Counted from the first letter of the stretch, positions 9,560-23,036 are shown. The stretch is DNA of 64,000 nt from Synchiropus splendidus (GCF_027744825.2 NC_071345.1:12122501-12186500); one strand, 5' to 3'. Program-made: numbers and translations. The notes: a model not told the origin generated them from the sequence alone.

Positions 9560-12500
9560 TCAAAGAAGAAAGGGATTCGTGCTCGCGCCCGTCGTTCCTC
9601 CGCCTCCAACTGGTCCTCCGGCTCCCATCACGCCGCCCGAGCCAGTGGGCCCACCTAAAATCAGCTGAGGAGGTGCCGCACCGGGCAGCAGGCCTGACCC
9701 GGGAGGTGCCATGGGCGAGAGCCCGCTGTACGCCATGCTCATGGGCCCTGGCTGCATCATGCTGAGGTGCATCCCTTGACCTCCCATTCCCAAACCCATG
9801 GGCCCCATGCCCATGCCTGGCTGCACCATTCCCAACATGGGATTGGGAGGCACTGGACTGGTGCGAAGGCCGCTGAGGCCCAGTGAAGAGGGCTGAGGTG
9901 AGATGGAGCTCATGGCTGGGGCCACCCCGAAAGGGTTGGAGGAGGCAGGTGTGGGGGAGACGCCCCTGCTGGAGATGGTGCTGCCTGGTGTCACTGCCAT
10001 TCCGGGAGCTGGAGATGAGCCTGGGGGCGACATGAGAGAGTTGGAACACATTCATTTCAAGCTCCTCCCACTGGAATAAAAGTTGAAAAGTGAAGGGTCA
10101 AGATAATCTTGCCACTTATTTTATCTGAAGAAGTACTTCAGGCAGCAGCAGGTGACTCATCGGTGCTGAACTCACCCGTGTTCTGGAGGAAGGGGTTGTG
10201 CGCTGACGATGAGGAGATGGAGGGTGGCGGTGGCTGCTTGGGTTTGGGTTTCGATGACACAAGAGAATCCAGATCTACGAGAGCTGCGTTCGGACCCAAG
10301 AAGGACTCCGGGGTCTTTCGTACAGGTAATGATGAGCCAAGAGAAGATAGGTCAAAGGGCACCGGCGAGCCTGTGCCGTCACAGCCTGTTGCAGAGGACC
10401 CTCGTGGCTCTGGATCTCCTACAGACAGGCAGCAAAGACAGTGAAGTGAAGCTGGGTAAAGGCGGGAGGATGGCTACAGCTTACACTCAAAGGGGATGAA
10501 ATGTTGGACAACACCACTGCCAGTGTACCTGTGCCGTTTGTTTGTTTGGCCGGGCAACTCCAGATGTCAGAGGTGAGAGGGTCAGAGGCAGGGAGGGCCC
10601 CGTCCTGTGCCCAGGGGTCAACTGGACCCCCTGAGGAGGAGGTGCTGGGAGGAGCAGGCGTGCCCCAGGGGTCGACACTGGGGGGAGTCACAGCTACAGG
10701 GGAGGGGAGGAGATGGAGGTGATGGAGGGTTAACACAAAGTGGCAAGTCCACAGAGAGGGAGGCAAGACGCTTCTGCTTCTCCGCTTTGTTGTTTCATAC
10801 CTGAAGCTGAGGTCAGTCACCAGTCACCTTTTTATCCACATGCAACAACAATATTGTCTTCTTTTCAAGGTGTACAGAGGCAAATGTGTTACGTGCCGAC
10901 ATCGTCCGATCTGTTTCAATACTAAGCACTGGTCTCATGACCTGTGACATGCTTCCTTCACATTCTAAAAAAGAAGGAAGCACTCAGGTTGAAACAGCAA
11001 TAAGCCATGAGAAGAGAAGCCAGGAGCAAATCCTCCACTCAGACACAGAAGGAATGTGATTTGCTCAGTGAGGCTGTGAGCATGAGAGTGTGAGGACATG
11101 ACACAAGGTTGATGCGACTGATGATGTGGTGAAGCTACGTTGACAGGAAAGGGAGTGACGGTGTGAACATGGATAAAAGCAGACAGACCTTCAACCTGAC
11201 CTTTAGGCTCAAGCAACATCCACACTATGTTTATATGGCCTGGCTGTCCAACGCTTACAACCAAAAGTGGTAGGCATTTCATTACTTAGAAAGTGCCTTT
11301 AGCTTTCGGAGGGCTGATGTAAGACCTACCCCGGATTGACAAGGATTTGGAAAATGTTTTTCATTGAAATATGTTTTAATATTCCTTGCAAATATATAAC
11401 AGTTTGAGTCAGTTTGGAGGCTGTGTTCCATAACAAATAATCCATTTTATTTCAGGCTGTTTGAGTTTTGAGATTAACTTGATTTTTGCTTCAGCTGACC
11501 ACAAGGAGAGTTTCACATTGTCTCACTGGCCATCTTTTGATGACAAATCAGAACAGCAGAAACTTTTCATTGAAAGAACTTTGCTTGTGGCCACAGTGGA
11601 CCTTGATTAACTTCTAAAGTGGTTTGGAAAATCAGAAGCACGCACGGCTCTCTTTTGCTTTCATGTGGTGCAAAAAACTAGTCCAGCGCCACAGGTTAAG
11701 ATCGTATTTTCCAAACGCTCTGCACTACTTTCCAAGTCGAAGACATCACAAGGTTAAAAGATAGTCCTGAGAAATGTGCCTTGACAAATCAAAGTAATCA
11801 GAGCGAAAGAAAACAGAAGTCTAAAATGACAACAGTAGTGTGGATGTTGCCATATCTTGTTATGACTGTGTTGCCGTTGTGCAGTGAAGCAAGAACCGAG
11901 CAGGACTGTTTACCTGAGCTTCCCCAGGGATCCACATTGTTCACCCTGTTGGCTGTCTCTCCCCAGGGATCTGGAGGAGGAGCTATTGTGGGCGGGGCCC
12001 CTCCGCCCCAAGGGTCGGAACTTGTTGGGGATGTTGGCGAGGCTACACCCCATGGGTCTGTTGAGGTGGTGCCCCACGGGCCTGAAGCTGCAGGAGGAAC
12101 TGCTGGTGGAGGAGAAGGCCCGGCAGAACCCACCGAGGCCGCAGCAGCAGCAGAAGAACTGCCGGTGGGACCCCAGGGGTCCACCGCACTTAGTTCCATT
12201 AAAGCATTCTACAGAAGGGAAAATAAGGTATATCACTCCCCAGAACTGACTGTGGGAAAGATACAGTGCAACTCTTGACCCCGATAGTGACGTAAGGCGA
12301 GCATGTAAATATCAGTTTTGCCTTTTTATTTTTGTACACTTCCATTAATAGTCCCAGTATAGTCATCCCTTGACTATGTTGGCAGTTTTTGGCGAGTGAT
12401 GTCAATTTTAAAACTATTGCCATTTGCACCTCCTCTGGCTTTGCCTTCTCCCTCTTGCTCTCTTCAATGGCCATTTGCAGTCGCAGGTCGTCCCCTCTGC

Positions 12501-15500
12501 GCAGCCTCTCCTCCTGTCAATGAGACAAACTGATGTCAGCAACACCGAACACCCCGCGTCAGACGACGGACATGGGCAAACAACAATTAGAGTGGATTAA
12601 GGGTTTGACGTAGATGATTACCACCAGGAAACCAACAATTTCCATGGATCATGCGATCAGACCCCACAACAAGCCTACAGCTCCCGAGGACGCTGTTTGA
12701 CAGTAATGTTGTTGTCACCTCCCCTTGCAAATGATTCCATCAACTCCAACAAAGCTTGGAAAAAAAAAAAATCATGTTCATGTTTTACTATCTGATCTGC
12801 TGACTCACCATCAAGAGTGCTGGTCCTGTAGCGTGTGTTCGGAGGGAATGGGCATTTTGCATTTCTAACTGGAGCCATCAAAAAACATCTAACATCTAAC
12901 ATCTAACCATCACTAACATACATCTGATCTGACTGTCATCCTCCAGTTCCCCGTTTTCACCTCTACTGAGAGTACTGACAGAGAGAAAGTAATCCAGAAA
13001 GTCATATCTCAAACCTGAATAACTATCACTGACACGCCAGGACAATTTAAAGCTGTTGATCAACAAGTCTGTCAGTACATGAACAGTGATATAAACTTCT
13101 GATTAAAATCTGAAATGAAAGGTTAGAAACTGATCTTATTCCCCTCACTAAACACAGCAGCACAGCCAGCATTGACGTAGCTTTCGCATCAAAGGTTGGC
13201 ATTCACTTCATGTACTTCTTTAAGTTCTTGACTATTGACAAAGTGGATGCAAAAACACAGCACGATAATGAAAATGCTTATCATTGTCAATATCAATTCT
13301 ACCACAAACTTCTCTTTAACAGATAAATACAACAACATTTATCCACACCTTTCCAAATGTACACACTGACCAACACACAAGAAATGTAAAACAGAGTAGC
13401 AGCAGAACACTTGAAGATTTGAAATAAAGTTTGAGTTAAATGCATGCTGACTGAGGGGAAGAAAAAAAAAACTCACACAAACCACTCAGTGTCATTATTG
13501 TTCATTTAGGATCTGTGTCATGCAAATTTAGATAAAATTATTTTGGTCTTCTGGTGTCCCGACTTGATTTTTGAACAAATGATGAATCAAACAACAGTAG
13601 TTTTAAAGCAAATTAGATTCACGGCATGACAGAAAATGAACATCAATTGGAACTTCTTGATCAGATCAGCATTTGATGCTTGAGGGAATTCAATGTGACA
13701 GGAGGAGAGATATTTCACTGAATGGACAGGCAGCTGGGCTGACACTGCCCCTAACCTTTTGGAGCATCTCTCTGCTCAGTGTGATTGCATAGCGGAACTC
13801 TGCATCCTCCAGAGGGTCCGTGCTTTTCTGGGGGAGGTTAGGGGTAAGATGGTGAAAGCAGCATTGATGTACGATGTGAGTAACAGAGTCAGTATGCACT
13901 GTTGGTAATTCAGCACAAAAATCTAGGTTGGAAGGTTGCAGTTACTGAGAGAAGATTCATAATAATTGTGTGGACAGACTGCTCCACTGCTAAAGTGTTT
14001 TTCTATTCAAACACAATGCCCCACATATACTCCGCCACCCAACCCTCCACTAGGAAAAAAAAATGGGGAAAACAGTGTCACACTTCAAAATACTGATTTG
14101 GGGTAAAAAAAAAAATAAATAAATAAAATAAAATAAAATAAAATAAAATAAAATAAAATAAAATAAAATAAAATCGAGAAGGCCAACACAACTAAAGGAC
14201 GTCGGTACTGTCAAGCCGTATACTTAATTTTGACATTGAGCAGACAGCTGTAGTCTCAAATGTACGGAGAAGAGATTGACATATTTTTGACAGTTCCTGT
14301 TGACGCTTCGGGCAAAAAACACACAAGCAAGCACGATGCATGTCTTTGAATCACTGCAACTGCTCTTAACATATTTGCATGGAGGAATAAAACTTAATAA
14401 ATAAAACAAAACAAAGCATAAAAACTTAAAACAGAAAAAGCTTTTGTTGTTACCTGCTCGGCTTCTTCTTTACTCATGGCCAAAGCCAGTTGGAGCTGCA
14501 GGTCTTCTTCTCCGGAGCTTTGCGGCCAGGCCTGTTCGGGGTCTGCTCCTCCAGAGTGGGATCCGAGCGAGAGGCTACCCCCCAAGCTTGGTGCTGATGG
14601 TGCAGAGGATGCTGGAAACGCATAAGTATTTTTCCCCCGCGATTTTTAATGTCATTACAGAGTCTTCAAATTACCACTGGAGGTCTGTGCCATCTTCTCT
14701 TTGGTTTTGAGGGCGTGGATCCTCTCCTCTCTGAGTCTTTCTTCATCCTTGAGCAGAGTCACTAGCTGTTTGGCTTTCTCCCTGACATTCACCCCCTGGA
14801 CGTAAAAGACATTGGTAGAAAGTCTAAATATTGGCTGGGATGCAAACTATATATAGACATAAGTATGGAACGCAAACAGAATTACAGTATCTGTTTAACA
14901 ATCATGCAACATGGCAGTTTAGCAGTTAATAAGATGCAAGTTTTAGAGCGTTAACTGCTAGTATTGAAAATTAGGGTCCTGCAAATGTGAATAACAAACT
15001 TATTTTTAATAACGGACAGACGGAACTCCACTCACATACATATTGAAATCGTGTTCCATGTCTTCCCCACTGAGATACCGGTGGGACAAAACATTCTGTG
15101 ATACTTTTAAATACACAGCTCACCAGGCAAAAAAACCTCTTCAATGCGCAGTGATCATTTGGCCTTGGTGAGTGTGAGACAGCCCTGACAAGCGGCTGTG
15201 GATACCTGGTCCTTGCCGTCTCTGTCGATGTACTGGAAGTCCTTGAGGGTCTGCACTGCGTAAATGTTCTCTCGGCACTGTTGGGCTACCCGTTCCGAAC
15301 CCGTCTTGATCAAGTACTCCATAAGAGTCATAGCCTGAGATGGAAGGACAGACAAGTTGAGTCAGTAAAATGTCATTGCTTATTTACTTTGGTTATAATT
15401 GTAAGGAGAAAGAATGAGACTTCAAAAGGTCACTACGAGGCTGAAGATGTGAAATGCAAACAAATGATCTCAAACAATAATGTAGTCAAAACAGGCAATA

Positions 15501-16778
15501 TTAATTACATTCTCTTTGTCATATTTATTCATATTGAGGCAAAACTGTTTCTAGCATTCCAGGCACACCAACACACCTTGTACACATGTCTCCAGTTCTT
15601 GCCGTGGTCATTTAGGCGCTTCCACACCATGCTCATGATTTCAGAGAAGGCGACTACATTGTACGTCAGATCTGCAATCTCTGACATCAGGGAGCTGCTG
15701 GGACCCCATGGGTCGTTGGATGTTGCTTCTCTTACCTGGACAACAGAGACACAAGGCTGTTGGTGAAGACAGACAGATAAACCGATACCGATTTTGTTGC
15801 CATAATATAGTGATATGTTTTTGTGCAATGGCAATAAAGAAAGTCTAAGTCCATCAAACATGAGTTATAGAACTTTATTTTACGACGACAAACATGTAGT
15901 AATATGTTACAAGTTAATTCACATAGAGTCATTATACATGGATTCTACACTGCTGTTACTTTTTCACTTGGGTGATGTCAAGAAATAAGGTGTTTCTCCA
16001 AAGGAGATTAACTGTAACTCAATACTGTGTGATTTCATTAGTATGGACATCAAAACACACTTAATAGGTAAGAAAAGCCATATTTCTTGGCAGTGTATTC
16101 CTAATTAATCAAAAGACATCAATGTGTGAACTGAACTTAAACAGGACAGTAGGTTCCCTGAAACAGAATCGCAAACATGTCAACTCTTTTAAATATTATT
16201 CATTATTGGGAAAATATTATACAAATATGAATATTTCCTGTACTCACAGGAAAAAAAACCATTTGACTGTAGGAGCAGCAAAGCCATCTGAAACTTACTC
16301 AAGTATTTGAGATGCTTTTGAGACTCTCATCCACAATTCTCGGTGGCTCTAACCTCGTGGTACACTTAGTTATGACTATTCATGAGGTCTAAATCAAAGC
16401 ACATAAATAGTAATGCAAAAATACACTGAGAATATTTGGCCTTGAACTAAATCCAGTACCCTCAATGAGACCTCAGGGGGCGATCTGACTGCAAACTAAG
16501 CACTGTCTGTGAGCCGGTGTGTGTGTCTAAGTAGAAAACACGTAAAGGGAAAAACAATGAGAGCTAATGTGATTACTGTGTCTAATGTGAGGAAGTGTGA
16601 CGCAAGATATTACATTACAGACAGTGACACCATCTGTCAGCGATCAGAGATGGATGGAGGAAGTAATTGTGGAAATAACCAGGAAATCTGATGAGAAGAA
16701 TGGTCCAACCTTGATTTCAGCCTCTGAATAGTTGTGGACAATGTTCTTTACTTGTCGCCGTAGCGATGAGGTCGACAT
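9560..16778 (-). CDS. epn1: Epsin-1, clathrin/AP-2 endocytic adaptor, 651 aa
   Basis: Membrane-bending adaptor that binds PI(4,5)P2, ubiquitinated cargo, AP-2, clathrin and EH-domain proteins. Coding exons in transcript order: 16778-16710, 15735-15577, 15334-15206, 14795-14675, 14611-14454, 13827-13756, 12513-12430, 12208-11914, 10693-10529, 10418-10176, 10020-9560. The ENTH domain covers about residues 12-144 (MSTSSLRRQVKNIVHNYSEAE at the start, VREATSNDPWGPSS, LMEYLIKTGSERVAQQC). Three UIMs follow at about 193-212 (EEDLQLQLALAMSKEEAEQ), 219-236 (AEFRYAITLSREM, degenerate) and 243-258 (GDDLRLQMAIEESK). Seven DPW motifs plus one GPW and one DIW bind the AP-2 ear. LVDLD (about 464-468) is a clathrin box. 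NPF motifs are at about 492, 527 and 647; the protein ends TNPFLL. Length is like the long human EPN1 form (662 aa). The C-terminal exon is Gly/Met/Pro-rich. ISOC2 and SBK linkage matches human 19q13.42. Confidence 0.95.
14106..14174. repeat. (AAAAT)n microsatellite in an epn1 intron
   Basis: A poly-A start, two AAAT units and then about ten AAAAT units run without interruption. Confidence 0.95.
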
Positions 16779-16811
16779 GGCAACCGATGGGCCGTCGAGT
16801 TCTCTTGCAAT
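16710..16811 (-). other. epn1: epn1 exon containing the start codon
   Basis: The acceptor CACTCAG ends just above 16811, and the ATG lies at 16778-16776. This leaves 33 bases of 5' UTR in the exon, so at least one non-coding exon must lie upstream (higher coordinates). A CAAC|CTT junction at 16710 ends the exon after 23 codons. Confidence 0.8.
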
Positions 16812-19800
16812 CTGAGTGGTGCAACAGAAGGGGGTGTGTTGGAAAACGCTGCTAACATTACACAAGGCAAACAATGGCTGACTAGTCGACAGCCTCAAGG
16901 TTTAACAGCACTGAGTGTCATGATATAGAGGTAACAAGTTCAGATGAAGCAATTTTAAATGGAATGAAGGGAAATTTCTCAAATTCAAAATGCAGAGATT
17001 GGCTGACATGCACACCTGTTACACAAGAATGATGCAGAAATAGTGTCTCTCCTCTTGCTGTCTGTGGGGTTTCCGTCTTGCACGTCACTCATTCACAGCC
17101 TTCCCTCAGCTGGTCTTGTCTTCTCGTGGCAACATCGGGTCCTGAAACCACCGACGCAGAGAGATGAAAACTGCAGACCAAGATAAAGACACGGATCAGG
17201 CAGGAAAAAGTGCATTGTCACTTAAAGCGCACTAAATCACAACAGTCATATGACAAACACTGACACTGAGCGAAAGCGATCACATGATTTGCTCTTGAAA
17301 AATGATTTATGTTAGAGACAATGAGCTGTATTTTGACAATATTATGACAATACTAGAGTGATAGAGTGAATACTAGAGACTAATACAATGACAATATTAG
17401 AGTGATTTCTCTCCGGTAAAGGCATTCAAAAGCCTAACTCCAAGTCAGGGTACAGTGTTTTTGGTAGTTATCAAAGCCTCTCAAATGAACACTGTGGGTC
17501 ACCCCGCTCTTAAGTTCAGTTGAAGAAAATTGATCCCACTGGAGCAATATGGTACGTTTCTATTGCATGCTCAGGCATGTAGGACCCAAAACAACAACCT
17601 AAACAACAGAAAAAAAATAGACTTGCCTATGCCAATATGGGAAACTTGTTTTTTACTAAACCAAAGAACACATGGTTGAAGACAACTATAGCACTTCAGC
17701 TCAACTTTTGAAGGAGGACAAGCAAATGCATGCAAAGCACACACATTCAAACCCAACTACACCGCTCACTAAAGACACATACCGTAAGACAGAACATAAA
17801 AACGCCAATATTATAATTATATGGATACAATTGCAATTTGTGGCTGTCAGAGCATCAGCATTTAGTTGATCATTTCATTTGAGGTCCTCTTAAATCACAT
17901 CCACACACTTGGTCACAAGATAAACACTCTTGTGCATGAAGAGTTGATTATATGGATTGTGGATTCCATAAACAATTCTTCTCTGCCATTAATGGACACA
18001 TGAGTATTTGCAATTTAGTTTGCTTCACAAAAGTAATTCAATTAGGAATGAAGAATTTATTACACGACTCAATAACTTAGTGCTGTGTACAATTACAAAC
18101 ATCACAAAACATTAGTTTGAGATGTTTATTTTTATTTGTACAGTGAATGTGACCATTTATACAAGGGTTGGTATTACATGGTTGTTATGCCAGTAATGGC
18201 AAACAAGGTGTTCAAAACGGTACTGCAAGCAGAACTAATGCTGTGCAGAAATAAAGTCTAAAGTTGATATTGTCAAATAGAATGACTTTTTAAAAAGATT
18301 TACACCCAGTAATTTCATAACTAACTTTGTTTATACATATTTTTAGCAAATGAATAAAACTGCCAGGCAAAACACCAACACCACGTATATTTATGCTACT
18401 GTTGATCAGATCAACTAAAAACCAGATCATTCAGCTGACTTTTGAGAAGACACTGAAATACCATGTTTTTCTTATATCTATGCTTCCTGAGCAAGTGTGA
18501 TAGCAAGGGAGGTGCAACTTATGCAAGCACATGGTAAATTGCATTATATCACGCACGCACACTCATACACACAGGCCTGGCACACAAACACGCAAAATAT
18601 ATCTGTATGGTGATCAGCAGCTCAGTTAGTGACAGGAAGCTGCCCCAAATTAGAACTACGAAAAGTACCTTGTGTGGTTGCTGAGTCAAAACAACAAAAT
18701 CAATGTCACCTCCAATCGGTATACTGTTGATGAAGAGTCAAATACCGACAAAAGATCAAAAGATAAACGCATACTCAGCACACCATTCAAATAGACAGTT
18801 AACAGAGGTGGGAGTTTAAGTAAAAATCTATGGATGTAAGCTGTATGTGCTACAACAGAAGGTATAAACTTGTGTTAAAAAAAGAAGAAAAACATCAGGA
18901 TGATGCAAATTGCTTCATCATCACCCATTATATAATTATGATCACATGGGGGAAAAAAAAATACATAACCTCTGAACATTGGAGGATTAAGTCAGAGTCT
19001 TGCTTTACCCCTGATGATGTTATTTTTGTATCACTATTCAAGGGTTTGCAGGAGAAACAAACACGCCAGTTACAAAAAAAAAAAAAAAGATGAGGAAGAA
19101 AATGCTCATTACTTTTAGTCACATTTAGCCAAGTGATAGTTTCAACTGAGTTTTAATAAAACGAAACTCAAGTACTTAGTCAGGCTTGGTTAAAAATAAA
19201 CAAAAAAAGTTTGAGACACAGGTGGTGCTTCATATTCATGGTATTTTTCCCATATAGTTTGTGTCGACATGTACCACCATCTTCCTCTACAAACATTCTG
19301 CTTTTCTTCCTGATGGATTACACTGATGTCCACAGATGATTTCTGTACTTCTCACCACCAAGAGCCATTTTTGACCCTGCTGTCATGCTCCACTAATCAA
19401 TTACGCTGTACAGTATAATCGTCGCAGCATGGCAGGTGGTGGGCGTGTCCGAGGAAGGATAGGATGCGACAGCTATGCTGATATCTTTTAGCTTTTCACT
19501 GAGAGAAGTACACACGCAAGGTAGGCTGAGGTGTCGTGTAATTTTGAACAATGTTTCATCAAACGAAAGGGCCATTAACAAATTAATTTCGTCATTATGA
19601 TTGTTGACAAAAACACCAATGTCTTCAGGGGAGAGGCTAAAAGTAGCTGTTTGCACTTGTTGTTTGCCTACAAAGGAGCATTGAACTTGTTCAGGTTACA
19701 TACATAGTGGAACGTCTTTGAGCCAGACTGCAACATTAAATTTAGTGTTGCACAGGCAAAACAAAAACAGTATATAACTTGGTACACAACATCCAGATAC

Positions 19801-21907
19801 TGCATACTTATTCTATCTTTATGAGCAGCATGAATAAGAACAAATAAATGAAGGTCTTTACAGCAATTATCTTTATGAAATATATGACAGATAATAACTC
19901 CACCTACCTCATAAATTACATTGACCGGGTTAATATTTATTAAAACAACATGGGAAAATAGGTCATAAATATATAGGCCATGACACCTCACCCCAGTCAC
20001 AGATTTTCAAGTTACAGCTTGTAACACATACAGTAAGTTGCCACAAAGCATGTGTCTTGTTGTTTTTCAGCAGCATTGTGAAAAATTGTTTTACGAAACC
20101 CTGCCTTACTGACATCAGTGATCCAGTGGGCACTACATGTCAATTGATCCTTGCCAGAAAAGGAGGAAACACACTATAAAAAAAGAGCTAGATATGTCAC
20201 GGGGCAAAAAATAAATAAATAAATAAAATAAATCATATGCCAGTAATATCAATGGCCTTGCTGTCACTATATACTGCTGTACTTCCAAATAACACACAGA
20301 CGATGCTTAACTCAGCACCGCTCCGATGAAAATCCAATACAATTCATTTAGTTATGTGAAGGCGCATCACAGTCAGAGGTGTGACTATAAGTATTAACTC
20401 TAAGAGTAATGGGTTGGGATCTATGAGAGCACGTTACATAAGTAAGTGTAAAACAAACATTGCCAGCAGTCACTTGTGAAGCTTTAGACCAAAGTTCACA
20501 CACACTGACTAATCACTGATAACACATGCAAGATACCCTAAATACTGTATCCATCTGCTTGCCTCACTGACGAACATGATGTACAAGGTTAATATCATAA
20601 ATGATCTTTTTTTTATCTTACTGCCAACATTCACACACAACCAGAAATCACTAAGGTCCAGTATTGACATGAATTGACTATAAACACATAACAGAAGTAT
20701 AAAACTATGACTTTTTAACACAGCAGGAGCTTTAACACTCAACAAAAAAAGAATGCAATATTTTAGTTGGAGAAGAATAGTAACTAAAGTTGATCTGCAA
20801 CGGTTGACATGGGTGTAATTCCCATCGGTTCACCTTTTATAAATGACTGAAGAAATAGAAAGTTGTGAAAGCATTTAATGACCAGCTGAATGAAAGGTCG
20901 ATGGGATGTGAATAGATGGGCCCCTGGTGGTGCTCCAGTAGCAGCCCCTTTTCCCTCAACAAGAAAAGTGCCTCTTCTTCACCTTGATGACTAAAGCACC
21001 GCTGGTAGAAATACAGCTGACCGGACAGCTTCACTTTCTGGAGCCTGTGAAACTTCCTAGATGCAATAACATGTCACTCTGATACAGGCAAATCTCCTTT
21101 TGTAACCCACACACTGATCTGCAAATGGAACATTTACATACTCAAGGATCTTCACTTGACTGAATGTTTGCAGAAGGCATTTCTAATGATAGGATAATCG
21201 TCATTTTATAAGGCTATTTGGCGTCTCAATATGAGGAACAGTCATGCACTGGTGTCATGCTGCAAGTGAACTTGAGGTCCCCAGCAGCCACTCGACAGAA
21301 GTTAACAGCCAGACCACCGGCCGGACCCCTGGTCACACCTCCCTGTCAAGAAGCGAGCTGTCAACTGGTGCTACTGGCTAACCAGTCACTCGCCGTCGTT
21401 CTGCCTGCGTTAATCATAACAGAGTTCACTCAGAGTCTTCCACATGAATTCTTCTACAGCGCCATGTTCTCCCATCGAACCCACTTCTGCAGCAACTCTC
21501 ACGTTCGCTATGTGATGTTCGACAGTGATGTCACAGCCCTAGTTCACTAGCACTTTGACATCAGAGTACAAAGATATAGTGGGCTTTTTCAAAGCTCGAG
21601 CCAGCGCATGCGACTTTGTTTTGTCATTTTTAAGTTTCCACGTCAACAAGGACTCATAAGGAACAAGTGTATAAACATTAAGTTACCTACCGGTGTGAGT
21701 GGCAACAGAAATCACTTGTTAGCGAGTTAGCTGGGAGCTAGCTGCTGCTAGTTGGTAACAGTCAACCGCACGGCGACACGGCACCAGCTTTAGCAAGGGC
21801 ATTTCCTGCACTTTGCACCATTCGATCGCTGAAATTGCGAGCAAAAATGACACGCAAAAGCGGCGGCAGCACTAGGGAATAAACGTCCAAAACAAGTGAG
21901 TACTGAC
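16812..21907 (-). other. epn1: Long 5' intron of epn1
   Basis: About 5 kb of AT-rich sequence between the start-codon exon and the likely promoter. It holds short A/T microsatellites and an (AAAT)n run at 20207-20230. I see no transposase or SINE of recognisable family. One open frame at 20837-21060 on the same strand has gene-like codons but no recognisable homology (see findings). Confidence 0.45.
20207..20230. repeat. (AAAT)n microsatellite
   Basis: Short pure AAAT run in the long epn1 5' intron. Confidence 0.8.
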
Positions 21908-22010
21908 CCTGGTGGAGCCCGAGTGTACGAGGAGATGGCCGAATTTCCGCTTCCGTTGTCGGCTACAGGGAAGACCGCACCCCCGCTGCTTTGTTTTCCC
22001 GGGATGGTTG
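21908..22010 (-). promoter_or_regulatory. epn1: Candidate first non-coding exon and promoter of epn1
   Basis: On the minus strand, an exon ending CCACCAGG|gtcagt at 21908 lies beneath a GC-rich block with an ETS-type CGGAAGCGGAA site (plus-strand TTCCGCTTCCG near 21946-21956). This is the only GC-rich, promoter-like stretch between the epn1 start codon and the next gene. A second donor-like CGGTAG|gtaact at 21687 could serve an alternative exon. Confidence 0.5.
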
Positions 22011-22493
22011 AAAAGGATTAGTCAATGGTTAACGCTAGGAACGATGAAAATTACGTGGAAAAAACGAATTCCGATGATGTTTACTTTGGTGTGATCGAAT
22101 TATTGACTTGCTGGTAAGTGCAAATTAAACATCGCTCCGATAAAGAATTGGTCAAAAGTAAGAACGGAACATGAGAATAAAAATCAAAATAGAAGTTAAA
22201 ACTCCTGAATACATTTCACAACCGCAGGTCATATATGTCTGACTGACTCGAATTAAAAAAAAAAAAGTCAAGGTCAAGACTGGTGCAAAGACAGCGTCTT
22301 GTTCACAGACTAAACTACTTATCTACAATGGTGAAGGAATTTATGAAGATACAACAAACCAGAATAAGATAAAACACGTGACAACTTAAATCAACATTGT
22401 CAAGAAACTTACCAATAGACTCCTAACCTTGTTTTATAAAGTGTATTGCTGTGTACAGCAAGCGCTGATATTTTTTTTTGTTGACTGAGAATA

Positions 22494-22517
22494 CAATAAA
22501 TAAATAAATAAATAAAT
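22494..22517. repeat. (AAAT)n microsatellite
   Basis: Five to six AAAT units in a row. Confidence 0.85.
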
Positions 22518-22912
22518 TCATGGTCTTACTTGAAAAATGTCTGGTCTGGCAGGATAAGGAAGATAAAATGAAAATTCTTCCAAGATTGTTTTTCCACTTC
22601 CATCTCATGAAATTGCTGCATGTCTTGATGATTAAATGCGGTTTTACAGAACACATGCGGTTTTACAGATAACCACTTGTTTCCAAACATGCAAATGCAG
22701 AATACTTTTTAAAAAATGTTTCTAAAATAATCAAACAAATTTATTTTTAAAATAATAATAATGATAAAAATTTTAAATGCTGTTAAATTGCTTGAATGAA
22801 GTATTTTTTTTTTGTTATAATTTACATTTATTATTTAGTGAATAATCCTGAACAAAGTGTACGCACAATGAGACAAGTCATTTCCGATGTGATCTTTCAA
22901 GGGGAGCACAGA

Positions 22913-22985
22913 TCAGAATCAGAATAGAATTTATTGCCATGGTCAGTGGGGGTTCCACCAAAGTGCTTCGAAATAAAGTGCTGTT
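22913..22985. mobile_element. Fish LINE 3'-tail-like fragment
   Basis: CAGAATCAGAATAGAATTTATTGCC resembles the reverse complement of the common teleost LINE tail ending in ATAAAGT...CTGAATCTG. A reversed fragment of the same kind occurs at 39456-39492. The family assignment is from memory and is weak. Confidence 0.4.
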
Positions 22986-23009
22986 AATAAAAAAATAAAA
23001 AAATAAAAA

Positions 23010-23036
23010 ATATGGGCTCAAGATATGAGCCCATAT
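23010..23036. repeat. Perfect 11-bp hairpin with 5-base loop
   Basis: ATATGGGCTCA and TGAGCCCATAT are exact reverse complements around AGATA. It follows directly after an A-rich tail of the LINE-like fragment. Confidence 0.85.

Noticed and set aside
9399..10055. 218-aa minus-strand frame beginning MNVFQLSHVAPRL
   Set aside because: It overlaps the last epn1 exon in another frame; the epsin frame with NPF motifs and the TNPFLL end is the real one.
11781..12278. 165-aa plus-strand frame opposite the DPW-rich epn1 exon
   Set aside because: The PQGS/GPQGS pattern is the complement of the DPWG repeats on the coding strand.
21218..21550. 110-aa plus-strand frame near the epn1 promoter
   Set aside because: No family, no conservation evidence, and a GC-rich promoter edge can hold such frames by chance.
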